A stretch of 64,000 nt of DNA, from assembly GCF_003351105.1 (NCBI RefSeq), contig NZ_NKRG01000004.1, forward strand, positions 124,001 to 188,000. Direction: 5' to 3'. Shown here in pieces: positions 1 through 6,408 of the stretch (within the stretch, counting starts at the first letter, position 1; each line of letters starts with the position of its first letter). The notes beneath the pieces are model-generated. The model searched no databases. It was not told where the DNA came from and worked only from the letters and a program-made list of their open reading frames with translations. This stretch comes from Thermosipho africanus Ob7. GTDB taxonomy: Bacteria; Thermotogota; Thermotogae; Thermotogales; Fervidobacteriaceae. The translations under genes were made by a program, and so were the position numbers.

Positions 1-264
1 ATTGAAGATGATCCAATTCAAGTTATTACAGCTCCAGATATGTTAACTGAAGTAAAAGATAAATTAGCAGAAAACGGCTTTGAAGGTGAGGCAAAAGTAA
101 CATTTATTCCAAAAAATACCGTTAAAGTAACAGGTGCAGATGCTGAAAAAGTATTAAAATTGGTTAGTGTTCTTGAAGATAATGATGATGTACAGGAAGT
201 TTATGCAAACTTTGAAATTGATGATAAAGAACTTGAAGAAATAATGTCAAAACTAGAAGGATAA
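1..264 (+). CDS. YebC/PmpR-family transcriptional regulator (C-terminal part)
   Basis: The reading frame is open from base 1, so only the last 87 residues are in the window. The residues match the C-terminal domain of the YebC/PmpR family, with the run [20 protein letters not shown] and the closing [17 protein letters not shown], a signature near the end of nearly all family members. These proteins are about 240-250 residues; some act as DNA-binding regulators and others as TACO1-like translation factors that relieve stalling at proline runs. Which role applies here cannot be told. The next gene starts one base after the stop, so the two are probably co-transcribed. Confidence 0.9.
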   Translation: MEDDPIQVITAPDMLTEVKDKLAENGFEGEAKVTFIPKNTVKVTGADAEKVLKLVSVLEDNDDVQEVYANFEIDDKELEEIMSKLEG

Positions 265-265
265 G

Positions 266-985
266 ATGAAGAAAATTGTAATATTTTTCTTTTTGTTCCC
301 TCTAACAATTTTTTCAAATATTTTAGGTTTTTGGGTTGATCCATTTAATGCATTATATGGATTTAGTATAAGTCAAAATATAGAATTTTGGAATATAAAA
401 GCCCTGCTTCGTTATGATTTGCCTGTTAATTGGGAGCAGGGCTTTCCATTATTGAGACCAGAACAATTAGATATAAATTTTGAATTATATTCTGAAACAT
501 ACTCGGTTGAGTATGGTTATTTTCATAAGAAGATACCATTTTATGTAAGTGTAAATCCTTATGAAAAAAATTTAAATATTGTTTGGGGATTTACTGGATT
601 TTATGGCAATTATAGTTACTTTAATAGCGATATTTTTGATTTTATATTTAACGAAGATATGTACGGATTTGCATTAAAATATAATGATTATAGATTCTTT
701 TTCGAAAATAGTACAGAAAATATTTTGGGGCTTGAATATAATGGTATAGTTGTTTATTTCGATAGATTTGGTTTAGAGTTTGCATTAAATATTAACAATG
801 AAAATATGGGATTTTATTTTGTACCGGTTAATGGAAATTTTGGTTTTGTTTTAAAAGATAATGAAAATTTTTTGTTTTTAAACGATGATGAGGTAAATTT
901 TAATTGGAAATGGGGTGAAATATATGTCGTTGGAGGATTTCAAAAAGAAAAGAGACAGTTTTCAATTGAATTCTCTATCTGGTAA
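266..985 (+). CDS. Secreted or envelope protein of unknown function
   Basis: I do not recognise this 239-residue protein. It begins with a Lys-Lys pair and a hydrophobic stretch (residues 4-17) that looks like a signal peptide. The rest is rich in Tyr, Phe, Asn and alternating polar/aromatic residues, as in beta-strand-rich envelope or outer-sheath proteins. ATG 266 lies one base after the yebC-like stop, with AGAAGG just upstream. Its last 60-odd bases overlap the 5' end of cheR in another frame. An outer-envelope location is inferred from composition only. Confidence 0.6.
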   Translation: MKKIVIFFFLFPLTIFSNILGFWVDPFNALYGFSISQNIEFWNIKALLRYDLPVNWEQGFPLLRPEQLDINFELYSETYSVEYGYFHKKIPFYVSVNPYEKNLNIVWGFTGFYGNYSYFNSDIFDFIFNEDMYGFALKYNDYRFFFENSTENILGLEYNGIVVYFDRFGLEFALNINNENMGFYFVPVNGNFGFVLKDNENFLFLNDDEVNFNWKWGEIYVVGGFQKEKRQFSIEFSIW

Positions 986-1778
986 TACACAAGAATTTTC
1001 AATGGAAGAATTTAACTGGTTTTTAGAAGTTGTGAAAAAAGATTTCAATTTTGATCTTACAGGTTATAAGCCCCATAGAGTTAAAAGAAGAATAGAGATG
1101 TTAATAAGAAAGTATGGTTTAAAGTCATACAAAGAGTATTATGAGCTTATAAAAAAAGATGAAAAAAAGAAGGATGAATTTTTTGATAGGATGACTATAA
1201 ATGTTACTGAATTTTTTAGAAATCCAGAAAAATGGTGGGAACTTAGAGATAAATTTATACCTGAACTTTTAAAGGAAAGTGGCTCAAAATTTAAAGCATG
1301 GAGTGCAGGATGTTCAACAGGAGAAGAACCATACTCGCTTGCAATACTTCTTGAAGAACTCAAGGCACCATCTAGTGCAAAAGTTTATGCAACAGATATT
1401 GACATCGGTGTTCTTACTAAGGCAAGAATGGGGGAATATGAGGAAAGATCATTTGTAAGTACTCCGCCACAATATTTAAAGAAATACTTCGAAGTAACAA
1501 GTAGAGGAACATACAGGGTAAAACAAAATGTGAAAAATAGAGTGATTTTTAAAAGGCACAATCTTCTCCAAGATAGATTTGAAACTGGATATGATTTGAT
1601 TCTTTGTAGGAACGTTGTTATATATTTTGAAATGGAGACAAAAATGGAATTGTATGAAAAATTTGCAAAAGCTCTTAGACCGGGTGGAATATTATTTATT
1701 GGAAATACAGAAAGAATTTTTAATTACAGACAACTTGGATTTGAAGTGGCATCACCATTTATATACAGAAAACTGTGA
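924..1778 (+). CDS. cheR: Chemotaxis protein-glutamate methyltransferase CheR
   Basis: CheR transfers methyl groups from S-adenosylmethionine to glutamates of chemoreceptor cytoplasmic domains, setting adaptation. The N-terminal helical domain ([12 protein letters not shown], then [16 protein letters not shown]) is followed by FFRNPEKW, the SAM-binding loop [16 protein letters not shown] and the late motif [11 protein letters not shown], all in the usual order. ATG 924 is preferred over GTG 915 because TGGGGTGA sits the right distance ahead of it. The length is about 284 residues, typical for the family. The gene overlaps the preceding unknown gene by about 62 bases and is not beside other che genes here. 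Confidence 0.93.
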   Translation: MSLEDFKKKRDSFQLNSLSGNTQEFSMEEFNWFLEVVKKDFNFDLTGYKPHRVKRRIEMLIRKYGLKSYKEYYELIKKDEKKKDEFFDRMTINVTEFFRNPEKWWELRDKFIPELLKESGSKFKAWSAGCSTGEEPYSLAILLEELKAPSSAKVYATDIDIGVLTKARMGEYEERSFVSTPPQYLKKYFEVTSRGTYRVKQNVKNRVIFKRHNLLQDRFETGYDLILCRNVVIYFEMETKMELYEKFAKALRPGGILFIGNTERIFNYRQLGFEVASPFIYRKL

Positions 1779-1787
1779 GGTGGTTTT

Positions 1788-2336
1788 TTGTTCTGGCTTA
1801 CTCTTGCTTTTGTTATTGATCAAATTACAAAATATATTGCAACAGAATATTGGAGATTTAATCCAACGCGGCTTTTTAACTTTTTTTATTTAACTTATGC
1901 AACAAACAAAGGTGTAGCATTTGGTTTATTTTCCAGCTCTAAGGAAATAGTTATTTATTTAACGCTTGCGATTATTATTGGTCTTTCAATTATACCGCTT
2001 TTTAAAAGGTTAAATTTTTGGACAAATATGTTTTTGGGATTTATTATAGGTGGAGCGCTTGGCAACGTTGTTGATAGAATAAGATTTGGTTATGTTGTAG
2101 ATTTTATAACTATGCCTTACTGGCCTACTATTTATAATTTAGCAGATTTTTTTATTTTAGTTGGTGGAATCGGTATAGGATTAGTACTTCTTTGGAGGAG
2201 AGATATTGGAGATCAACGTAACAGCGAGAGAGAAAGGTTGGAGATTGGACAAATTCGTTCAGGAGAAAGCACCGAATTGGATTTCAAGGACGTACATTCA
2301 GAAAGCGATAAAGAGTGGGGAGATAAGAGTCAATGA
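1788..2336 (+). CDS. lspA: Lipoprotein signal peptidase (signal peptidase II)
   Basis: This membrane aspartic protease cleaves prolipoprotein signal peptides after lipid attachment. Four hydrophobic segments are visible. The catalytic region contains N93-V-V-D96, then V-V-D105-F and N117-L-A-D120; D105 and D120 correspond to the catalytic pair. The start is TTG 1788 behind GAGGTGG, ten bases after the cheR stop. The enzyme would normally end near residue 140-150. Here the frame runs about 44 residues further, as a charged tail (RRDIGDQRNSERERLEIGQI) read through the start of rluD in another frame. That tail is probably not functional and may reflect loss of the original stop. Confidence 0.9.
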   Translation: MFWLTLAFVIDQITKYIATEYWRFNPTRLFNFFYLTYATNKGVAFGLFSSSKEIVIYLTLAIIIGLSIIPLFKRLNFWTNMFLGFIIGGALGNVVDRIRFGYVVDFITMPYWPTIYNLADFFILVGGIGIGLVLLWRRDIGDQRNSERERLEIGQIRSGESTELDFKDVHSESDKEWGDKSQ

Positions 2337-3123
2337 TGAAATAAGAAAGCCAAGTTATAAATTAAAGCTTGGCGACGTTGTTTTTTTGGAATTTCCAGAA
2401 AAGCCTAAGGAAGTAGAAATTTTACCTGAAAATATTCCGCTGGATATTTTATATGAAGATAAAGATATTGTTGTTGTAAACAAAAGTGCGGGAATGATAA
2501 CTCATCCGACTCCATCTTTTACATCTGGTACACTTGTAAATGCATTAATGTATCATTGCAAAGATTTTCAAGGAATAAGTGGAGAGTTGAGACCTGGAAT
2601 AGTACATCGTCTTGATAAAGATACAAGTGGAGTTATCGTAGTTGCAAAAAATGATAAGGCTCATCAGAGTTTATCAAAGCAATTTAAAGATCGAGTAACC
2701 GAAAAAGTTTATGCGGCAATTGTAAAAGGTATAGTAAAAAAAGATTATGGAACTATAGAAGTTCCAGTTGGAAGAAATCCGGTTGTAAGAACAAAAATGG
2801 CCGCAGTTGATTGGGGTAAAAATGCACTTACATATTTTAAGGTTTTAAGAAGATTTAAAGATGCAACACTTGTTTTTGCATACCCTAAAACTGGAAGAAC
2901 ACATCAAATAAGGATACATATGAAATACTTAGGCCACCCATTATTAGGTGATGAATTATACGGAAGTGGAAAGAAAGATGAAGTTTATGGCGTTACAAGG
3001 CAGATGCTTCATGCGTTAAAACTCTCTTTTTATCATCCCACAACAGAAGAAAAAATGACATTTGTAGCTCCTCTTCCAGAAGATTTTAAAAGAGTTTTAA
3101 AGATTTTATCCGAAATTTATTGA
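2206..3123 (+). CDS. rluD: Ribosomal large-subunit pseudouridine synthase, RluD/RluA family
   Basis: The enzyme isomerises uridines in 23S rRNA. Residues 11-60 form an S4 RNA-binding domain (GWRLDKFVQEKAPNWISRTY). The catalytic motif GIVHRLDKDTSG contains the invariant Asp, D137. Further family signatures are KTGRTHQIRIHMKYLGHPLLGD and LHALKLSF. The start is TTG 2206 behind GGAGGAG, which gives the normal 305-residue length with S4 near the N terminus. The gene overlaps the end of lspA by 131 bases. The subfamily RluD rather than RluA or RluC is likely from the S4 domain but not certain. Confidence 0.9.
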   Translation: MEINVTAREKGWRLDKFVQEKAPNWISRTYIQKAIKSGEIRVNDEIRKPSYKLKLGDVVFLEFPEKPKEVEILPENIPLDILYEDKDIVVVNKSAGMITHPTPSFTSGTLVNALMYHCKDFQGISGELRPGIVHRLDKDTSGVIVVAKNDKAHQSLSKQFKDRVTEKVYAAIVKGIVKKDYGTIEVPVGRNPVVRTKMAAVDWGKNALTYFKVLRRFKDATLVFAYPKTGRTHQIRIHMKYLGHPLLGDELYGSGKKDEVYGVTRQMLHALKLSFYHPTTEEKMTFVAPLPEDFKRVLKILSEIY

Positions 3124-3147
3124 TTTTTATTGATAAAGTGCTATAAT
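3120..3147 (+). promoter_or_regulatory. Sigma70-type promoter upstream of glnA
   Basis: TTGATT at 3120-3125 and TATAAT at 3142-3147 are separated by 16 bases. Transcription would begin near 3154, directly before an inverted repeat at 3157-3173. The -35 begins inside the rluD stop codon. Confidence 0.7.
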
Positions 3148-3156
3148 TAGACTATA

Positions 3157-3188
3157 AAGGCATTAAATGCCTTATTTTCTTTTTTATT
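3157..3188 (+). terminator. Hairpin plus T-rich tract in the glnA leader
   Basis: AAGGCAT (3157-3163), loop TAA and ATGCCTT (3167-3173) form a perfect 7-bp stem, followed by a T-rich run. This can terminate rluD read-through. Because it sits a few bases after the predicted glnA start point, it would also be the 5' end of the glnA message, as a stabilising stem or an attenuator. Confidence 0.6.
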
Positions 3189-3207
3189 AATGTAGGGGGT
3201 GTTATCT

Positions 3208-4527
3208 GTGGGGATTGACGAGATTTTTAGGATAATTGAAGATGAGAAAATCAGATTTGTAAGGCTCCAGTTTTCCGATATTAACGGAGCTTTGAAGAAT
3301 GTAGAAATTCCGTCTGCAGATTTGAAAAGAGCGTTTGAAAAAGGTATTATGTTTGACGGTTCTTCAATTGAGGGATTTGTTAGAATCAACGAATCTGATA
3401 TGTATTTAAAGCCAGATCCGGACACCTTTGCGATTTTACCGTGGACTCTTGAAGGGCAAAAAAGCGCTAGAATCATTTGTGATGTTTACAAACAAGATGG
3501 CACACCTTTTGAAGGAGACCCACGTTTTAGATTAAGAAAAGTGATGCAAGAAGCAAAAGATATGGGATTTGTCCCACATGCAGGCCCAGAAGTTGAATTT
3601 TTCCTTCTTCCAAGAAAGAACAATAAACCTTCGTTTGAGTTCTTGGATGAAGGTGGGTATTTTGATCTTTTGCCAGTAGATATTGCAGAGCATTTGAGAA
3701 GTGAAGTTGCAGTTATGCTTGAGGAAATGGGAATAGATGTTGAGGCAACTCACCATGAGGTTGCACCATCCCAACATGAAGTTGATTTTAGATATAACAA
3801 TGCGCTTTCTGCGGCAGACGCAGTTCAAACAGTAAAACTGGTTATAAAGACTTTAGCAATAAAAAATAATCTATATGCAACATTTATGCCTAAACCATTT
3901 TTTGGTGTAAATGGTAGTGGTATGCATGTTCACGTAAGTTTGTTGTCAACTGATTTGCAAAAGAATATGTTTTTTGATGAAAAAAGTGGAGACATTTCTG
4001 AACATATGAGATACTTTATTGGTGGAGTATTAAAATATTCAAAGGCAATTACTGCGGTTACCAATCCGACTGTTAATAGTTATAAAAGGCTTGTTCCAGG
4101 ATACGAAGCACCGGTAAATATTGCATGGTCTCTTGCAAATAGATCGGCCCTTGTTAGAGTTCCTGCAGCAAGAGGAATGGCAACAAGAATTGAATATAGG
4201 TCTCCTGATCCTTCTTGTAATCCTTACCTTGCATTAGCAGTGATAATTAAAGCTGGCTTACAGGGAATAAAAGACAAAATAGAGCCACCTCTTCCAGTTG
4301 AAAAGGATATTTATCACATGAAAGAAGAAGAAAAGGATAATTTTGGAATTGACCATTTACCATCTAATTTGAAAGAAGCTTTAGATGAAATGGAAAAATG
4401 CGAGCTAATAAAAGAGACTTTGGGAGAACATATTTTCAATAAATTTTTGGAAATGAAAAGACTTGAATGGAAAGATTTTTCAATTGCAGTTACAGAATGG
4501 GAAAGGCAAAGATATGAAATAGTGTGA
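3208..4527 (+). CDS. glnA: Glutamine synthetase, type I
   Basis: The enzyme makes glutamine from glutamate, ammonia and ATP in the cytoplasm and is the main ammonium-assimilation step. Signatures are FSDINGALKNVEIP at the N terminus, the FDGSSIEGF loop, the metal and glutamate-binding NGSGMHVHVSL, NRSALVRVP and RIEYRSPDPSCNPYLA. About 439 residues is right for type I (GlnA). I see no clear adenylylation-site Tyr motif, so it may be a GSI-alpha type enzyme; this is an inference. GTG 3208 is chosen because TAGGGGGTG lies at correct spacing; GTG 3199 overlaps that site. The gene has its own promoter and leader hairpin. Confidence 0.95.
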   Translation: MGIDEIFRIIEDEKIRFVRLQFSDINGALKNVEIPSADLKRAFEKGIMFDGSSIEGFVRINESDMYLKPDPDTFAILPWTLEGQKSARIICDVYKQDGTPFEGDPRFRLRKVMQEAKDMGFVPHAGPEVEFFLLPRKNNKPSFEFLDEGGYFDLLPVDIAEHLRSEVAVMLEEMGIDVEATHHEVAPSQHEVDFRYNNALSAADAVQTVKLVIKTLAIKNNLYATFMPKPFFGVNGSGMHVHVSLLSTDLQKNMFFDEKSGDISEHMRYFIGGVLKYSKAITAVTNPTVNSYKRLVPGYEAPVNIAWSLANRSALVRVPAARGMATRIEYRSPDPSCNPYLALAVIIKAGLQGIKDKIEPPLPVEKDIYHMKEEEKDNFGIDHLPSNLKEALDEMEKCELIKETLGEHIFNKFLEMKRLEWKDFSIAVTEWERQRYEIV

Positions 4528-4547
4528 AATTAAAGAGGTCAGTTTAT

Positions 4548-4567
4548 TGCACTGACCCCAAGAAATG
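4548..4567 (+). repeat. Left terminal repeat of the IS element
   Basis: It begins TGCACTGACCCC and matches the inverted right end at 13 of 19 positions. Part of it also pairs with GGTCAGT at 4537-4543 just outside, so the glnA 3' end could form a hairpin across the junction. Confidence 0.6.
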
Positions 4568-4592
4568 AGATAAGAAAAAAGAAATGAAAAAG

Positions 4593-4630
4593 CACCCCCG
4601 AAGTGGTACAATAAAACCAACAAGGGGGTG
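4593..4630 (+). promoter_or_regulatory. Fold-back hairpin over the transposase ribosome-binding site
   Basis: CACCCCC (4593-4599) pairs with GGGGGTG (4624-4630), and TGGT (4604-4607) pairs with ACCA (4616-4619) inside it. The 3' arm is the Shine-Dalgarno sequence of OrfA. An extended -10, TGGTACAAT at 4604-4612, lies in the loop. A message starting there would lack the 5' arm and leave the site free, whereas read-through RNA from glnA would mask it. Confidence 0.5.
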
Positions 4631-4637
4631 TTTTTCT

Positions 4638-4939
4638 TTGGCTAAGAAAGGACAAAAGTTTAGAAAGTATTCTTCAAAATTGAAACAAGAAATCATTAGA
4701 ATTCACATGGATGAAAAACTTCCGAAAAAGACTATTGCTTCTCTCTTAGGTGTCCATGAAAGTAGAGTGCGATTGTGGATAAAGAATTATCTAACATATT
4801 GTAATATTGAACTTAAAAGAGGTAGACCAAAAAAGAATCAACTCAAGATGAAATAGAAAGATTAAAAGCTGAGAATGCTTACTTAAAACTTTTGATAGAA
4901 AAAATACTTGAAGAAAGAGAAATAAAAAAGTTGAGATAA
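4638..4939 (+). pseudogene. IS3-family OrfA (helix-turn-helix), frameshifted
   Basis: OrfA proteins bind the element ends. TTG 4638 follows AAGGGGGTG. The first part encodes a helix-turn-helix (IIRIHMDEKLPKKTIASLLGV, shortened here to HESRVRLWIKNYL). Near 4835-4850 the frame breaks and this frame stops at 4854-4856. The expected leucine-zipper-like end continues one frame over as EIERLKAENAYLKLLIEKIL and stops at 4937-4939. That frame contains A_AAA_AAG at 4924-4930 in the correct phase for programmed -1 slippage into OrfB. A one-base loss, or two-base gain, explains the break. Confidence 0.75.
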
Positions 4940-5442
4940 TAAATAAACTGTCAAAAGAATTTAATATTGAGTTGTTGTGTAAAATAGCTGGTATTTCAAA
5001 GAGTACATATTACCGTATATTAAAGAGCAAGGATAGAGATAAAGAAATCAAAGAAGAGATTAGAGAATTATATTTTAGATACAATGGAATATATGGATAC
5101 AGAAGAATAACAACGGTAATGAAAAGAAAAGGTAAGAATATAAACCATAAGAAGGTATATAGATTAATGAAAGAGCTGGAATTATTTGCAAGAATAAGGA
5201 AAAAGAATTACATACGAAAAGCAATGATGAAAGTACAATTCAAAGGTATGCTACAAGACAACGGACCAGCGGAAAACTTCTTTAGTCATTTTAAAGAAAA
5301 AATGGTAAAAATAAACAAAGAAAAGACAAAAGAAGAATACAAAAAGTTAATAGAAGAATACATAAAATTCTACAACGAAGAAAGATATCAAGCAAGATTA
5401 AAAAACATGGCTCCGAAAAAGTCTCGAAGCCATGCTGTTTAA
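4924..5442 (+). pseudogene. IS3-family OrfB transposase, internally deleted
   Basis: OrfB is the DDE integrase part of the transposase. The N-terminal region (LCKIAGISKSTYYRILK, then YGYRRITTVMKRKGKNINHK) and the C-terminal end (DNGPAENFFSHFKEKM, KFYNEERYQARLKNMAP) are normal. The roughly 110-residue core between them, which should carry the first two catalytic Asp residues, is missing after RIRKKNYIRK. Only the third acidic residue, the Glu of ENFF, remains. The product, if made, is about 160-170 residues against about 280 for the family. The deletion is in frame. Confidence 0.8.
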
Positions 5443-5472
5443 AAAGTAAATTATTAACTTTTTTATTCGTCC

Positions 5473-5492
5473 AACTTACGGGGGTAGGTCCA
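5473..5492 (-). repeat. Right terminal repeat of the IS element
   Basis: Read on the minus strand it begins TGGACCTACCCC. It pairs with the left end at 4548 and abuts the TGA codon of the neighbouring minus-strand gene. Confidence 0.6.
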
Positions 5493-6404
5493 TCATTTCG
5501 CCTCTTTCTCTTTTTTAAAATATTTAAGTGCGCCAGAAATATCAGAAAGTTTTTTGTCTTTATTTGCTGGATAACCAAAAAAATTATGTTTTTTGCATAA
5601 TTCTATAAATTCATTTATTATTTTACTGTTGTCATAAAAAGGTGAAAATATATAGTCTGTAACAAGAACAAATTTACCTTGATTTTGGATTTTTTGTATG
5701 TATTTTAGCCTATTTAAAGTAATTTTTTCATCAATTCTTTTTGTGTATTTAAAGAATAAAGATTCTATTCCTATACCATCGATAGCATTTATATAATTGT
5801 TTGAAGTATCATAATCTAATATATTTTCCCCGTTTTGTGGCACGACTAAAAAATTTCCTTTACTTTTTACATAATTTGAGATATGAAAGACAAAATCAAT
5901 CATCTGCAATGCTGTAAATTCTTTTGGATAGCCATTTTCAGACCAATAAATAAATGAGTCGATTAGATCGAGATAGAGTCCGTCTACTTCATATTTTAAA
6001 ATTTCATCGATCATATTAAAAACAATGTTTTGCCATTCTATATACCAATACTTTACTTTGTAATTTCCAGGCCACATTGGATTTTCACTTCCAAGCCATT
6101 CAGGCGGATTTTTATTCCACTCTTTTTTCCAATAACTTCTATAATCTTCTGCTTCACCTATGCTTAAGTAAGAAAGGATTGTTGTTCCGTTTTCCTTAAG
6201 TTTTTTAATATAGTATATATCCTCTTCATCAATATCTTGAACATCAATAATCAAAAATTTAGGCTTGTAGTATGAATATATTGTTCTTAAATTAATTTTT
6301 TGAAGTTGATATATAAGAGGTACCTCAACTCTTTCAATGGATAATGGTTGTATGATTAAAAAGAGTAGTATTCCAATCGTAAGTAGCTTAATAAAATTTT
6401 CCAC
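5493..6404 (-). CDS. GH114-like (TM1410-type) glycoside hydrolase of the Pel operon
   Basis: This 303-residue protein starts at a GTG behind GAGGTGAAGAC and opens with a hydrophobic signal or anchor segment (residues 5-20). The rest resembles the TM1410 / endo-alpha-1,4-polygalactosaminidase family (GH114 and relatives), a TIM-barrel fold, with LIIDVQDID, ILSYLSIGEAEDYRSYW, WLGSENPMWPG and VDGLYLDLIDSF. PelA of Pseudomonas has a related hydrolase domain fused to its deacetylase; here the two are separate neighbouring genes. It is the last gene of the operon. The likely role is trimming or releasing the amino-sugar polymer outside the cytoplasmic membrane. Substrate is inferred from context. 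Confidence 0.7.
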   Translation of the reverse strand: MENFIKLLTIGILLFLIIQPLSIERVEVPLIYQLQKINLRTIYSYYKPKFLIIDVQDIDEEDIYYIKKLKENGTTILSYLSIGEAEDYRSYWKKEWNKNPPEWLGSENPMWPGNYKVKYWYIEWQNIVFNMIDEILKYEVDGLYLDLIDSFIYWSENGYPKEFTALQMIDFVFHISNYVKSKGNFLVVPQNGENILDYDTSNNYINAIDGIGIESLFFKYTKRIDEKITLNRLKYIQKIQNQGKFVLVTDYIFSPFYDNSKIINEFIELCKKHNFFGYPANKDKKLSDISGALKYFKKEKEAK

Positions 6405-6408
6405 GTCT

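Larger units (their letters stand above)
4548..5492. mobile_element. Defective IS3-family (IS150-like) insertion sequence
   Basis: The element is bounded by imperfect terminal repeats. The left end reads TGCACTGACCCC and the right end, reverse-complemented, reads TGGACCTACCCC; 13 of the first 19 positions agree. Inside are an OrfA remnant and an OrfB remnant with an A6G slippery site between them, the arrangement used by IS3-family transposases. OrfA is frameshifted and OrfB has lost the middle of its DDE catalytic domain, so the copy cannot move itself. No convincing target-site duplication is visible. The right end stops one base before the stop codon of the GH114-like gene on the opposite strand. 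Confidence 0.8.

Noticed and set aside
4537..4557. GGTCAGT/ACTGACC hairpin as the native glnA terminator.
   Set aside because: Its 3' arm belongs to the insertion-sequence end and no T run follows, so pairing across the junction is probably accidental.
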